64,000 bases of DNA from Mucidula mucida (taxonomy: Eukaryota; Basidiomycota; Agaricomycetes; Agaricales; Physalacriaceae), in the NCBI GenBank assembly GCA_015501055.1, contig JADNYV010000004.1, positions 124,001-188,000 on the forward strand, in the 5' to 3' direction. Positions 35,098 through 47,022 of this stretch are shown here, in pieces (within the stretch, counting starts at the first letter, position 1; every line of letters begins with the position of its first letter). Under the pieces are notes generated by a model, which was not told the origin of the DNA, ran no database searches, and was given only the letters and a program-made list of their open reading frames with translations. Position numbers and translations under genes: made by a program.

Positions 35098-36648
35098 CTT
35101 GTCGTTGCTGTACAATTCTCGTGTATCAATAGGTGTGCCCCTACTTTCATACCATAATCGTGGTTGACCGATCCGTAGTCTTCAGTTATCCACTCACTCA
35201 TGTATTGTACCAAAGCGCCATACTCTATGAGCGATTACATCATTGTTGCGCTGCTTTCCTTTCCCATCTCAGACGCCGACGGGCGCACGTACGAGCGATC
35301 TCTGCCAATATCATCGACTTGTACGTTTACGCGTCAACATTCTCCGGACCCTGGAATACTATTGCATCGCCAGTCACTATCGGACAAGTATCGTACCTAC
35401 GAGCGACGCTCCGTTTCGTGGCTCTTTTAGCGACGTTGGACTTCTATATCTAAGGACCATTCCGCCTGATGAATAGTTGGGATACAATCTGTGTAACGCA
35501 AAGACCTCGTCGTTTCCACGGAGTTTTCAACCTGTCAAAGCACATGCCACCAAGCAGAGATAAGCTTGGGACACATATTCGACCTTTCGTCTTCATGCAA
35601 GATGCGATGGATTGTTAGGTTTTTGAACCGTATCGAACACTAAGGCACATTCGCGATATTTGATACTCCTGGTACACTCCCCCCAACCTTCGGGCTTCCT
35701 GACGGCTTATGCCTCCAAAATAATCACGCTTCTATCTTTCATCTGCTAGTCTAAGTGCTACGAGGTGAGTCTCGTGCTCACTTGCTTACTCCGGACCTAA
35801 CAGTAACCAAGGCACCATTTCAAGTGAAGTCTTCTGAACTTCATGTCAAATTTGCTATCTTTGACTTACTGTGAGCTCGGCTTCCCTTACGTGGCATTCT
35901 CCCGTCCTCATCACAATGGTCTGATGTCTGGTTGTCGAACGGTAGTAGCAGGGTAGTGGTCTCTCTAGAGACGCTCTAAGCGGCTCTGTTGTGTCTTCTA
36001 TTGCTATCGGGGAACGCGGAAGTCGTTTATAACTCCTCATACCACAGGACCCGAAAATACTACCAAATGTATGATCCTGGCCCAAATTCTTATCCGGATC
36101 CAAAAGGAAGGTGTATCCGCACTTTGTACCAGACCTCGCAGATAGTGGATTTTATCCGCACAATGTACCAGACCTTGTGTGACGCAGGGTCCGGAGACCG
36201 AAAAAATGCCAAATTTTGCTCAGAAATCGCGCAAAATCGTCGTTTCAGCACAAAGTCTCGTAAAAGAACGTAAATTACGGCTACAAAGCTGGTGACCTGC
36301 CGGGATCAGAGCCTTCAGCCTCCTTCAGTCCTCCAAATCTTATCCGCACCTGACATCAGACCTCTCCAGATGCCCAAATTTTATCGCACATGGACTCAGA
36401 CCTTTCTCCAAAAAGCTCGATTTTTATCCGAAAGGTACCAAACATAGTTCAAAAAGTTCAATTTTTATCCGCACAGGGATCATACATTTGATAGTATTTT
36501 CGTCCTCATACCACCTGTCTCATCACTTCCATATGGCGGCCCCTTCGCTGCATACAATTTCCATCATTGACCACAAGTCTCCGAACTACCTAAAAATATA
36601 TCACTGCTATAAATTGTGAGTAAATTTCGTCTTTGTACCTAAGGCAGG
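35098..36648. other. Gene-poor 1.5-kb region
   Basis: No coding region is recognised on either strand. The right half contains a family of diverged short repeats (separate entry). The left half, 35.1-36.0 kb, shows nothing I can name. Confidence 0.45.
36085..36490 (+). repeat. Diverged interspersed repeat, core TTTTATCCGCAC plus CAGACCT
   Basis: About seven copies of a short motif occur at roughly 36085, 36113, 36147, 36333, 36377, 36419 and 36459. The best copies read TTTTATCCGCACAATGTACC followed by AGACCTTG; the core TTATCCGCAC is followed 8-14 bp later by (C)CAGACCT. Spacing is irregular (about 28-45 bp, plus one 185-bp gap), and later copies decay. The origin is unknown: a degenerate minisatellite, a transposon tail or a multi-site regulatory array. 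Confidence 0.6.
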
Positions 36649-38732
36649 ATGTTTATCCTCTAGGCCTGCTGCTTCTATCATCGATCGGGTTGGCCGATGC
36701 CACGCCAGGTCAAGTTCCCGTTGTCGATGGGATTCTTGGAGGCGTAGCGAACACGTCTGCAAGTGCTGTGAAACTACCGAAAGTCGATGTAGCTACTGCA
36801 GCTGGGGATCTGCGGGTGACGGAGAACTCTGGCATATGTGGTTAGTACGAAGTCCTCGTATAAGATTACTTGGGTTGACAGTTCGTATAGAGACGACCCC
36901 AGGCGTCTATCAGGCGTCGGGTTATGGGGACATTGCCGCTAACAAAAGTATATGGTATGTTGACGCGATACATGTGTTCCTGTACTTCTTGCCTAATCGA
37001 CCATTCAAGGTTTTGGTTTTTTGCCGCGCGCAACAATCCTGAAACCGCTCCGTTGGCGCTATGGTTTAACGGTGGAGTATGCCCGGGTTGTTGTCTCCCT
37101 GGTAGTCGCTCATCTTTATCTAGCCGGGCAGCTCGAGTATGATAGGTCTCCTACAAGAACTCGGTCCTTGCCGGATCACCAACGACAGTTCGTCGGTCAC
37201 TCTCAACCCCTTCTCGTGGAACAACAATGCCAACGTTCTCTTCATTGATCAACCCGTCGGAGTTGGGTTTTCGCATGGCACCCTGGAAGTGGGCACATCA
37301 CAAGAAGCAGCGTCGGATGTGTGGGATTTCCTTCAGATATTTTTGGCAGATGACCGGTTCGCGCACCTTCAGCAAAACGCATTGGCGATTTGGACCGAAT
37401 CGTAAGTGGACCATGTACTAGCAAGTGCAACCAGCGGACTAAGTTGTCTTCAGGTATGGAGGCCATTACGGACCAACCTTTGCCGCGCATTTCCTAGCTC
37501 AAAATTCAGCTATCGCTGGGGGCACTGTCGATGGATTAACACTCAACCTTAAGGTCTTGGGTGTCGGTGATGGACTTACAGTTAGTCTACATCCCAACTG
37601 TCTACACCAGTCTCAAGAACCCCATTCTAGGACCCGCTGTCGCAGTATCCGGGTTACATTTCATATGCGACCTCTAATCCCTATCACACTCTTGTGTCCA
37701 CGTCGGTCATCAACCGTGCGAACACCTCTTGGTCGTCCTCCACGGGATGCAAAGCCCAGGTAACCCATCTCCTCCCACTCCCGCCGACACCCAAGCTGAT
37801 CTCAAGTGCAGATCACGTCTTGCTACAACGGAGGCTCCAACAGGGTTTGCTCAGCGGCGCAGAGTTTTTGCAATAACAACATCCTTAGTCCCTTGCCGGT
37901 AACTGGGATGTGCGCACATTATCGACTCTTTGACCAAGTCCTTTCTCACGTTTTCCTCTCGTTAGGTTTACTATGTTCCCACCAGGAATCCCGACCCCTA
38001 TCCACCTGATATCGAGTCCTACCTCGATTCTGTCGCGGATACCATTGGCGCAGAGAGCACATGGCAGATGACGAACGACGACGTATACAGCAACTTTGCG
38101 TCAACTGGTGTGTGAAGTGTCGTGACATCGCCTACGCGTCTGATTGCTTTGCAGGTGATTGGATGAGGAACTCTCGCCCAGACCTTGAATCAGTTATTGA
38201 TGCCGGCGTGAGTCTGCGTGTCCAGGGTGTTCTGTTCAACGGATATTGACGGATATGTTCATCAGGTGCGAACAATAGTATACGTGGGTGATGCTGTACG
38301 TGTTCTATTTATGCGTCGTCGCTGGTGTGCTCACTGTATTCCTTATCTACAGGACTACATCCTGAACTTCAACGGAATCGAAGCCATGGTATTGCCATCC
38401 AGAAATCCTTGTATAAATCCACTCACACTGCGATAGGTCGATGCCCTCGATACCAAATTTTCGGATGAATATGCAAGCCAAGAATTTACCTCCTTCACCG
38501 TCAATGGACAGGCCACCGGCCGATTCAAGAATGCTGGGACATTCTCATTTGTCCGCATCAACGGGGCCGGTCACGAAGTTCCTGCATATACCGTAAGTTA
38601 TGAAGTTGTTGCGGACGTTGTTCCCCAAAGATCTGATTTGTTTTTGTTCAGTTCGGTAATCTGCAGGTCGGAGAGGCAGCGTTCCAGATGTTTTCCCAAA
38701 TCATGTCTGATGAGGGTTTGTCTGCTACCTAG
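36649..38732 (+). CDS. Serine carboxypeptidase S10 (carboxypeptidase Y-like)
   Basis: A vacuolar or secreted exopeptidase with ten or more introns. Substrate-binding block: LALWFNGG joined to [16 protein letters not shown]. Catalytic Ser: WTES joined to YGGHYGP. Catalytic Asp: VYVGDA joined to [12 protein letters not shown]. Catalytic His: [13 protein letters not shown]. It ends MSDEGLSAT at 38732. Middle cysteines ([18 protein letters not shown]) are typical of the family. Two one-base losses are needed: at about 36656, so that MFI joins [15 protein letters not shown] as a signal peptide, and at 37890-37892, so that NNILSP joins LAGNWDV. The usual Cys after PG is Ser, as in several fungal members. 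Confidence 0.9.
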
Positions 38733-38821
38733 AAACTAATACAAGGGATTGGAATATCAAGAACAGATCAAATATATGAAAACGCCTGCTTCGACCATGC
38801 AGATACAGGAAATTTTAGTAG

Positions 38822-39723
38822 TCAACTCTGTGTCACTTGAGTCGGCGCGAATCCACGGGAGACAATGGACATACCATATCCACCACCTCCGAACATCCCC
38901 ATATCTATTCCAAACGAGACCTGCTTGCCATTCAGCATCACTTCTGAGCCCACACCGCCTGTCATGGCTGCAATCATGTTGTCTGCGTATCCATCGCCCA
39001 ACGTCTCTCCGGTAGTGATAGCAAGCGTCTTGCGTGTTTTCGACAACTGTTTGATTGCTTTTGCGAGTTTCCCACCTCTGTCCTGATCCTGAAGAACAAG
39101 GTCTTTGAGATTCGGGGCGACGGCTGGATTATCCTCCAGGAAGACAAGACCTGGTCCCCTGATGTTCCCATGAACCTTGTCGTTGCCACTAATGTGCAGA
39201 CTTTCTAACAATGGACAAGCAGAACAGAGTGCGATGAGGGCATTGTCCGTGATTCGCGTGGCAGCCTCAAGGCGCACAGCAACAAGATTCGGGCAGGCGT
39301 TCGCCAGCGCCGTCACTCCGTTATCCGAGATATGAGCTCCATATCCCGTGTCTGAATCTCCCAAGGTCAAGCATTTGAGAGAAGCGGCAAGGGTTGGGCG
39401 AGACCGGATGGCATCCAGGTGAGCGTCTGTGACATCGAAGCTCGCTGAGAAGTACACCTTTTGTATACCGGGCGCATCCAGTCGCGTCGCGTCGAATTGA
39501 GGAGCAACAGTGGAATATCCTCCGGACGGTCTACTCTAGAAGGCGGGAAGTCTGGAGTTTGGTACGGCGTGTATCTCGAGCTGCTACCGCCACGACCGCC
39601 GCCACGGCCGCCGCGAGCTCTACCGCCCCGGCCCCCGCCACGATGGTTTACGATTGCCACCACGACCTCTGGTGGGCGCTCTGGACGTACTAGCGCTTCC
39701 TTCAGACGAGCATTAAAAGGCAT
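38822..39723 (-). CDS. RNI-like leucine-rich repeat protein with RGG-rich N-terminus (one frame break)
   Basis: The C-terminal part has cysteine-type LRRs as in AMN1/F-box LRR proteins: LAASLKCLTLGDSDTG, NGVTALANACPNLVAVRLEA, NALIALCSACPLLESLHISG, then PNLKDLVLQDQDRGGKLAKA. The N-terminal part is an RGG/RG-rich stretch (RGGRARGGRGGGRGG) that could bind RNA. Near 39524 one C seems missing; with it, VDRP joins GGYSTVAPQFDATRLDAPG. A perfect 10-bp tandem duplication overlaps the start (39714-39733), so the initiation codon is uncertain: the ATG at 39723 or one farther right. No F-box is seen. Confidence 0.68.
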
Positions 39724-39950
39724 TAAAAGGCAAAAGAAGATTAATGGAGGACGAACTGTCCGCAGGCATGTCGTGGTAGGAAGAGAAAAATGAGTGTCTC
39801 AAAAATTACTTACGACGCGTACGTAATGTCGGTACACGATCTGCTGACCGAGATTTGCGGTCTCACGTGGGACAGAAGGTTTTCAAAAGTTCTCAACGAA
39901 GGAGAGGCACAACAGAGTGGATTGAAGCAAAAGGTTTATCATGGCTATTG

Positions 39951-41543
39951 CTAGACAGGTTCCGGCACACTGTCGGTCAACGCCCTAGGCGATCCAAGGT
40001 TCGGCGTTCCATCCGAGTGCCAACCGACCTCTAGAACCGCGTCAGCATGCGGCGAAGACGATACAGTGTTATAAACATACGCTGAACCATAGTATAGCGG
40101 CTGCCATCGCACAACGCGGGGACCTGTGCAGAGGCATGATACACCATATGAATCTGATTGCCGCTAGGACTGAGGAAGAAGCCGTTATGACCAGGCTATC
40201 GGGGTTATAAGCACTCAGAGTACAGGTCCTTCACGAGCATACCTCGTTGTTTCTGTGGGACACCAGTTGAGTATTGGACTTGTCAGGTTAAAAAAGAGAC
40301 TTACCCGTTCGCCGAAGTGAAGATAGGACTACCGTATTTCGTCCACGAGCTCGCGCTGAGAGGGTCCGAGCCAGTAAGCTCGAGCCTTCCGAGCGAATAT
40401 CCGGTTCCAGTGCAACTTGAGGCGGAAAAGACGATCCACGTCCGGCCTTCGTGATACAGAGCAGCTACAGAATAACATAAGTACGAAAATACAGAGGAAC
40501 ATGGTGTACTTGCCTGGGCCCTCGTTAACGTTCGCGCTGACGGTTTCCCAAGACAACGTCGGCGTCGAAATCTTCACAGCGTTTCCGACAGCAGTGGCAC
40601 TGGTCATTTGTCTGTTCATAGAGATCAGCAAGGTGAGCTTTATGGGAAGATGCGATTGATCGCACGCGATGTAAAGACATTGATCTAGAAAGAATAAGTA
40701 AGGATCAGAAGATCTCATCTTGAACGTTTCTCTCACTTGCGCCGTCCCAACTAGAATACACGAGATACCGCGTTGTGCCTAAGACAAGTATGCTTGCATC
40801 GATCGACCACACGTCTCGGTTCGGAATCGTGATACGGCCTAGCAGGACACTTCTTCAATATGCATCAGTGAGGCTACAAAGCCTGTTACCTGCATAGCTC
40901 CACGTAGAATCCCAGATGATGGTCGAAGACCCCTTCAAGACATGGATACGCTGATCATCCAGGGTTCCACTGGACCCGGCCGAGTAATATCTACGAAATG
41001 ACAGTCAATCCACAAGACAAGTCAGAAAAGTTGAGCATACATATACCAAGCACCTTCCGTAGATTGCCTGAAGAGCTTCATTATTCTTCAAACCTCTTTT
41101 GAAAAACTCTGTGCGTACCAATGGATCTCAGGCGCCCCTTCAATACAACAGTTTAGGAATCGATGCCGACGGAATAAAACAGACGCTTACACAGGTTGCA
41201 GCACCTGGACGACGTGCTGTCAGTCCAGACGACTTTTGGCGTTGCGGTCTTCAAACCAGCAACAGTCGTTGCTCGTGTGATCTGAATATTAGTCCATGTA
41301 GTTGAGGTCAGATCTGGTTTCCGTTCAAGTAAGTACAAGCATAACAGGTAAACTTTGAATACAGACAATAATATCCTTCATGATACACCTGTCGACGTTT
41401 AGATGCCAAAATGGGTATAAACATGATTTACTCACCATGAATGGGTCAGAACCATCGGTGGACTTGATAGGATTCGTGAAAGCAAACGATAGCAAAGGCT
41501 GTAAGAGGACGAGGCAGAACACAGCTAAAATCCTGGGGAACAT
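39951..41543 (-). CDS. Secreted glycoside hydrolase family 43 (arabinanase/xylosidase type)
   Basis: A signal peptide (MFPRILAVFCLVLLQPLLSF) is followed by FTNPIKSTDGSDPFMV with the GH43 catalytic-base Asp. After introns come YYYLTSTTWTNIQITRA, then LWAPEIHW with the general-acid Glu, YYSAGSSGTLDDQRIHVLKG, NRDVWSIDASILVLG with the third acidic residue, GPAALYHEGRTWIVFSASSC, and the end WHSDGTPNLGSPRALTDSV. All three catalytic acids are present. About eleven short introns fit, including a GC-AG one at 40465-40513 (CAG|GCAAGT). The family acts on arabinan or xylan side chains of plant walls, so a decay or plant-associated lifestyle is consistent. No frame defect is needed. Confidence 0.9.
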
Positions 41544-41587
41544 TTTACAGTGCTGCCTTCTCTCGAACCTAGACGCGTAAGACTTTA

Positions 41588-41880
41588 TACTCCTACGAGC
41601 GGGTGTATCAAGCGGCCCGCGTCGGTTGCCGCAATGTTGAAACACACCATCTGATTGCCTGGAATCCCGAAGAAGGACCCAAACTGTAGAAATTCAGCGT
41701 CGGCACCTGTGTATGCATGGGTACCTTGAATCGGGTTATCTTCGGTTCGCGGATAGAACCATTTCAGGACTTGGGCGATGGTCCTGTGATACCTTTTCTA
41801 GCCAATGCGATGTCTTCACGAGACCATGCAGAATAGAGTGCACAGGATGAGGTACATCATGTCCATAATAGTTTTTGAGC
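41588..41880 (-). pseudogene. Orphan 3' fragment of an unrecognised protein
   Basis: A leftward open stretch ends in a stop near 41588 and reads with protein-like composition: RTIAQVLKWFYPRTEDNPIQ, then HAYTGADAEFLQFGSFFGIP, then NQMVCFNIAATDAGRLIHP. No start and no upstream exon fit in the 330 bp left before the zinc-finger gene, so it looks like the tail of a truncated gene. I do not recognise the family. Confidence 0.35.
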
Positions 41881-41918
41881 AAGTATGAATCGACGATACA
41901 CGAACAACATGCCAGCTG

Positions 41919-43539
41919 TTACCCGAGTAGTCCTTTAACATACCTGAGGAGATCCTTGCCCTGGATCCCGGTTAGAGGGTAAATATCGATGTAACATGGA
42001 TACAAACGCACCCCTCGAGCTTTGACGCCTTCTACCATGGCATTGACGCCACTATCAAAGTCCGTCCCACTCTCAGGTCGCCCTTCTTCGCCTTCCTCGA
42101 CTCGACGCCCACTAAGTTGCGATCTTTGCGCCATTCCATATCTCAATAGTACACTAAGAACCGCCCGCCAACCCTCCAGTTCTCCTTGACCGTTTAGTGA
42201 GATTGTGCTTGAGGTGGAGCGAGCATTCTGATTCAGAGACGGTATGACTGTAGACCGAACAACGTAAGGACAGTACGACCGATGTTCTTTGAGCAAGTCA
42301 AACGGTCTGCGCGGAGGAGTACGACTGGACGCAGATAAATCCCCTCTGGGTCCGAACGCCCATAAACCTACACGGCGTTGGCATAAGGGGCAGTGGAGAA
42401 GTGCGTCTTGCTTTGCTGAGGTTGAAGTGGGAGGAACACTTAGTCGTGACGGTGTTTGAGCGCGACTGGGCGACGCGCGTGTAGGACTGGAAGGGGCAGA
42501 TGGAGCAACAGAGGATGCTCGAGAGGGCGCACGAGATGATGCTCTTGCTGATGCTGCCCGCGTGAGAGAGGGTAAAGGTGGTGCTATTGTCCAACCGAAG
42601 AGCGACGTCAGCAAGGCTGTTTCAGAGAGATCCTCCGAAGATGGGCTCGATGGCACCGCGTCAGATGACAAAGAATAGAGCTTGACGGTGGATTGAAGAG
42701 ATAATAGCTGGTTTGCGGTCTAGCAGGCGAAGTGAGATTGGGCATGCTACAGAAACGGACTTGACGGACGAGCGGGTGTTTTGTTTCGACGTCTTGGAGT
42801 AGAGCTTCTAGAGCGAGGGCGTTTGATTTGACATCTCGAATAGTAGCAGTCGGTGATTGTAAAGGTATCCGGTAGATGGAGGCTAACCAAAATGAGGGTA
42901 GAGCTTGTATTGGCACACAGTACGCACCGTCACACTGCCTTGTCTTCCAAGGACAGCCATCCTTATGAGCGCTGACAAGAGATGCTTTCTGTTTTTCAAC
43001 AAGGGCATTGGCGGCGTCCCGTGACATTCCATCTTTGCCGGCTACAACCCACGAGGCGTTGCATATCCCGCACAAAAGTCTGTCCTTTCCGTCGTTTACC
43101 CAGCCGCACTTTGAAGCTGCCACTGCATCTAGAGCGGGAGGTTTGTTCGCATAGGTGGCCAATTTGAAGGTTGCCAATCTCGAAAGAAACGAGGAGATGG
43201 AAGAAGGTCGATACTCTACGTTGCCGGATACAGGGGCTGGTTCAGAGAATTTGAAAGGGAAGGCTTTGCGTGTACGTGTTGCAGCGCGGGAGAGAATCGC
43301 CGTCAGATGTGGTGTACTCTTGGAATATGCCTCCGTGGACCTGCTCTCATTGAGAATATCCTAGGCCATGATTTGGATAAAACTGACTGGTCTTTGCTCT
43401 TGATTCCATACTTGGCGAGCGTCGAGTAAAGCGAGCGGGCTGTGTTCGACCTTTTAAGTGGCGGCGGGCGATGTTCTGGCGGAGTGACGGCGTCATCCAA
43501 AGATTGAAAGGCATCATCAAGTTTGCGCTGCCTAGGCAT
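41919..43539 (-). CDS. C3HC zinc-finger protein, NIPA/Rsm1 family (two frame breaks)
   Basis: Starting MPRQRKLDDAFQSLDD, the protein carries the family's zf-C3HC domain (LATYANKPPALDAVAASKCG, WVNDGKDRLLCGICNASWVV, SAHKDGCPWKTRQCD), and after an intron SIYRIPLQSP. The second finger is in DALLHCPLCQRRVGLWAFGP and LLKEHRSYCPYV. Yeast Rsm1 acts in mRNA export and mammalian NIPA is an SCF F-box-type adaptor. Two one-base losses are needed: a G near 43360 (SWPRDILNESRS) and a C near 42717 (SPARPANQLLSLQST). With them the frame is continuous to the stop at 41919. A Ser/Arg-rich spacer of low complexity separates the fingers. Confidence 0.8.
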
Positions 43540-44006
43540 GAGATTGGAGACGCAGTAGAGGCTTTGAGGACACACCTTGGTAGCTCTCACCGCCGATATC
43601 GACTGGTCAACGGGAGGAACGGCATCGCCGCCAACAGACATAGTGGTACTTGATGAAAATAATGATTTGGAAATCATGCCTTGTGGCTGTGCCTCAGGCT
43701 TGTCATTTACCTCTACGACAAACAAGGACCTATAAATGTCCTCGCTCTCAGGCCCAAACAAACCCAAGTGAAAATGGAACGTTATAGAAGAGTAGAATCG
43801 ACACCAGAGGAAGACCCAGTGAAGAACCTCCTGCTTTTGGAATGTTTGTTACATATACAATCATGCGTAATCGTACATAGTCTCCGCCCGCCACACAGCA
43901 AATCAACCCTTTCCGGGATCCGATGCACCGGAAGACGAAAGTTCGGGATACATCCGCTTCAAGTGTCGATATTTGCGCAAGGAGTAGAGCGCGAGCGTCT
44001 CTAAAA
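43540..44006. other. Intergenic stretch
   Basis: About 465 bp upstream of the zinc-finger gene and downstream of the LYR gene. Small open frames exist but show no conserved motif. Confidence 0.35.
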
Positions 44007-44347
44007 TCATATGTGTTTAGACTGATGCGCCACTATGTAATTCGTAATACCATTCTTGATGTACTCGCCGAACTTTAGAGCCTTTTCGATTTCCTCTGGA
44101 TCAGTCAGGTTCCTGTTCTCTGTCACCAAGATTAGACAGCTTGCAGGCCCAGGCGACTGAGGCACGCCAGCTTACTGTCGAACATCTGTCGAATACGTCT
44201 GTTGAAATCATAACTAGCAAACGTGTGTCACGCCCCGATCAGACCGAAACGGAGCGCATGGACGGGCACACACGATGGATCTGGATACTCTTTTCCGAGC
44301 GTAATCAGCTCCTTATACAGCGCGATGACTCGAGTGCGCGTTGACAT
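44007..44347 (-). CDS. LYR-motif mitochondrial protein, ETFRF1/LYRM5-like
   Basis: A small protein in three exons: MSTRTRVIALYKELITLGKE carries the LYR-type helix (ALYKEL), followed by YPDPS, then YDFNRRIRQMFD, then NRNLTDPEEIEKALKFGEYI and an end SKH-I. This order matches LYRM5/ETFRF1 (LYKEL..LG.EYP..YD..RR...F), which regulates the electron-transfer flavoprotein, rather than the Isd11 branch. Introns of about 65 and 55 bp keep frame. The longer open frame at 44228-44689 covers the same first exon in another frame and is not needed. Confidence 0.8.
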
Positions 44348-44581
44348 ATTGATGTGCTGAACGTTTGGAGGAAAGCACCGTACCTGAAGCGTGGGAATTA
44401 CGGACCTGGCTTCTTCTTCTTTCGGCATGCACCGGGTAAAGGTCTTGGCATACAGCTTACTGTCAGTACAGTGAACCTTCCAATATTCAATACGCCGTAA
44501 TGGGCTCCCGTTATTGGTCTGGTGTCCACTACGCCGCCCTCTACGTCCTCTTTGACAATCAAGCCTCCATCTGCTCCCATG

Positions 44582-44587
44582 CACGTG
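44582..44587. promoter_or_regulatory. CACGTG E-box upstream of the phosphate permease
   Basis: A palindromic CACGTG (context GCACGTGT) lies about 200 bp before the phosphate permease ATG. In yeast and Neurospora the bHLH regulators Pho4 and NUC-1 bind this core at phosphate-starvation genes. Function here is inferred from position. Confidence 0.4.
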
Positions 44588-44731
44588 TGACTGCGCTCCT
44601 GGTGTGACATCCGTTCCGTTCATCGAGTTTAAAAATAGAACTCCTCCAAATGATCGTGTGCGTAGTGTATGATTGGCTGAAGGGGGCACGAACGTGCAGA
44701 CCCCATTAAAGGCTTTAGTGGGGTGATTGCA

Positions 44732-44738
44732 TATAAAG
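44732..44738 (+). promoter_or_regulatory. TATA box of the phosphate permease
   Basis: TATAAAG lies about 50 bp upstream of the ATG at 44786, in the right position for a regulated fungal promoter. Confidence 0.45.
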
Positions 44739-44785
44739 TCGGAGGGACAGTCTGTCCGTTTCTCATCCCTGCAGTCAACCTCCCG

Positions 44786-47022
44786 ATGTCTTTGGAAAAA
44801 GATTCCAGCATTACCTCTGGCAACAAGGGCGCATCGTCGGGGTATGTCCTCGACGAGCGTCGCCGTGCTGCTTTGGCAGAGGTTGACAATGCCAAGTTTT
44901 CGTAAGTCACCTTGTTCTCATTCGGATTACTGGTCGTCTGACAGCCCTCAAGTTGGTTCCATGTCAAGGTGTGCGCCGTCGCAGGCGTAGGTTTCTTCAC
45001 CGATGCGTAAGTCACCTTCCGCGGATCTCTGGTAGCGCTTAACAGTCTCCTAGCTACGATATCTTTGCCATCAACATTGCTTCCACAATGTTGGGCTATG
45101 TGTATGGAAGTAGTACGTATTAGTAGTAGTTCCTCACCCGATGACTCACCTCTTTTCAGAGCAGGTCCTCTCTGATAATCAGGACCTTGGCGTCAAGGTT
45201 GCTACCCCCGTCGGCACTCTCGTTGGTCAACTGCTCTTCGGTTGGCTCGCTGATGTCCTTGGTCGTAAACGCATGTGTAAGTTTACCCAATCATCCCGCT
45301 AGTGTACTACTAATCCACTTCTAGACGGTGTTGAGTTGATGATCATTATTTTGGGTACTTTTGGTCAAGCACTGTCGGGAAGCGGATTCGCCGTCAACAT
45401 TATTGGTAAGATTCACTTACCTAACGGGAAATACATGGCTCACAAATTACACAGGCGTTTTGATCGTCTGGAGATTCATCGTTAGTCAAAGATCCTCCGT
45501 AGTGCTCTTCTGCGGTCCTGATTTTAGCTAGATGGGCGTCGGCATAGGTGGTGATTACCCGCTCTCGAGTTGATTGGTTTCATTTCTAGTAAGGTTCATC
45601 TTAATTTACAATTTTATTAGGTGTCATCTCGTCGGAATTCGCTGCCACAAAATTCCGTGGGCGAATGATGACAGCTGTATTCGCCGCCCAAGGATGGGGA
45701 AACTTTTGTTAGTGGATCTGGACTGACCATGTTAAAAGCTTGTGCTAACCGTTTACATAGCGGCTGCCCTTGTCGGACTCATCGTCACTGTCGCGTACAA
45801 GAGCGCCGTCCTTGGAGACATTCCTCCTAACCACAACCATGTTGACTACATGTGGCGTCTGCTCATTGGTCTTGGGGCCGTTCCGGGAGTTATCGCTCTG
45901 TACTTCCGTCTAACAATCCCCGAAACTCCTCGGTTCACCATGGACATCGAGCGCAACCTGCACCAGGCTACTGCCGATATAGAGAACGTCCTCACCACCG
46001 GCAAGTCTGTGCGTGACCCCGACGCCATTGTGGAGCACACTCCCGCACCCAAGGCCAGCTGGGCCGATTTCTCCCACCACTTTGGACAGTGGAAGAACAT
46101 GAAGGTTCTCATTGGTACCTCATATTCTTGGTTCGCGCTCGATGTAAGTCTCGCCGGTCCCTTCCAAAGCCTTGACTGAGCCTCTCTTCTCAAGATTGCC
46201 TTCTACGGTCTGGGACTGAACTCCAGTATCATTCTCACCGCCATCGGATTCGGCAAGCCTCTCACCACCGGATCCCAGGGTGTCTACGACAACTTGCATA
46301 ATATCTGCGTTGGAAACTTGATTCTCTCTGTGGCCGGTCTTATTCCTGGATACTGGGTCTCGTTCCTGTTCATCGACTCGTGGGGCCGCAAGCCCATTCA
46401 GCTCATGGGCTTCATCATGCTGACCATTCTCTTCGTCATCATGGGTTAGTGATAGTCTCCTTTACACTTTACACTTTCTCATTATTGTGATAGGCTTTGG
46501 TTACGATAAGCTCACCGCTACCGAGTCCGCAAAGGATGCTTTCGTGTTCCTCTACTGTCTCGCCAATTTCTTCCAGAACTTTGGGCCCAACACCACGACT
46601 TTCATCATTCCCGGCGAAGTCTTCCCGACGCGGTACCGTTCGACCGCTCATGGTATATCTGCTGCCAGCGGTAAGCTTGGTGCCATTGTGGCTCAGGTCG
46701 GATTCGCTCGCCTGAGGAACATCGGTGGCACGAATGCCTTCGTAAAGCACATGTGCGTACAATGTCAAGACTGTAGTGTAGCAAGACGGACTGATGTGCG
46801 CTCCTTAGTCTTGAAATATTTGCTTTCTTCATGTTGACCGGTATCTTCTCGACATTGTTGCTACCTGAGACCAAGGGCAAATCTTTGGAGGAACTGTCAA
46901 ACGAAGACCAAGACCACTTCATTGCCCGTGCGTTTTTGTTTTTGCTACCGCCGTCGTTTCATCTGTCTCATGCCTTCCTAGGTGCCGCTGGAGAAAACAG
47001 GCGTACTGACCTTTCGGATTGA
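44786..47022 (+). CDS. PHO84: High-affinity inorganic phosphate permease, PHO84 type (MFS)
   Basis: H+/phosphate symporter of the plasma membrane. Exons read WFHVKVCAVAGVGFFTDAYD and IFAINIASTMLGYVYG, then VATPVGTLVGQLLFGWLADV with LGRKR, IMGVGIGGDYPLS, SSEFAATKFRGRMM, then WRLLIGLGAVPGVIALYFRL and TIPETPRFTMD. The second half has WVSFLFIDSWGRKPIQLMGF, FLYCLANFFQNFGPNTTTFI, IPGEVFPTRYRSTAHGIS and LLPETKGKSLEELS. Twelve hydrophobic segments and all family signatures are present. About nine introns of 45-60 bp keep frame without correction. A CACGTG and a TATA box lie upstream, consistent with induction by phosphate starvation. Confidence 0.92.

Noticed and set aside
44228..44689. Longer leftward open frame upstream of the LYR gene
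   Set aside because: The upstream part has no conserved motif, and the LYR protein begins cleanly at its own ATG (44347) in another frame.
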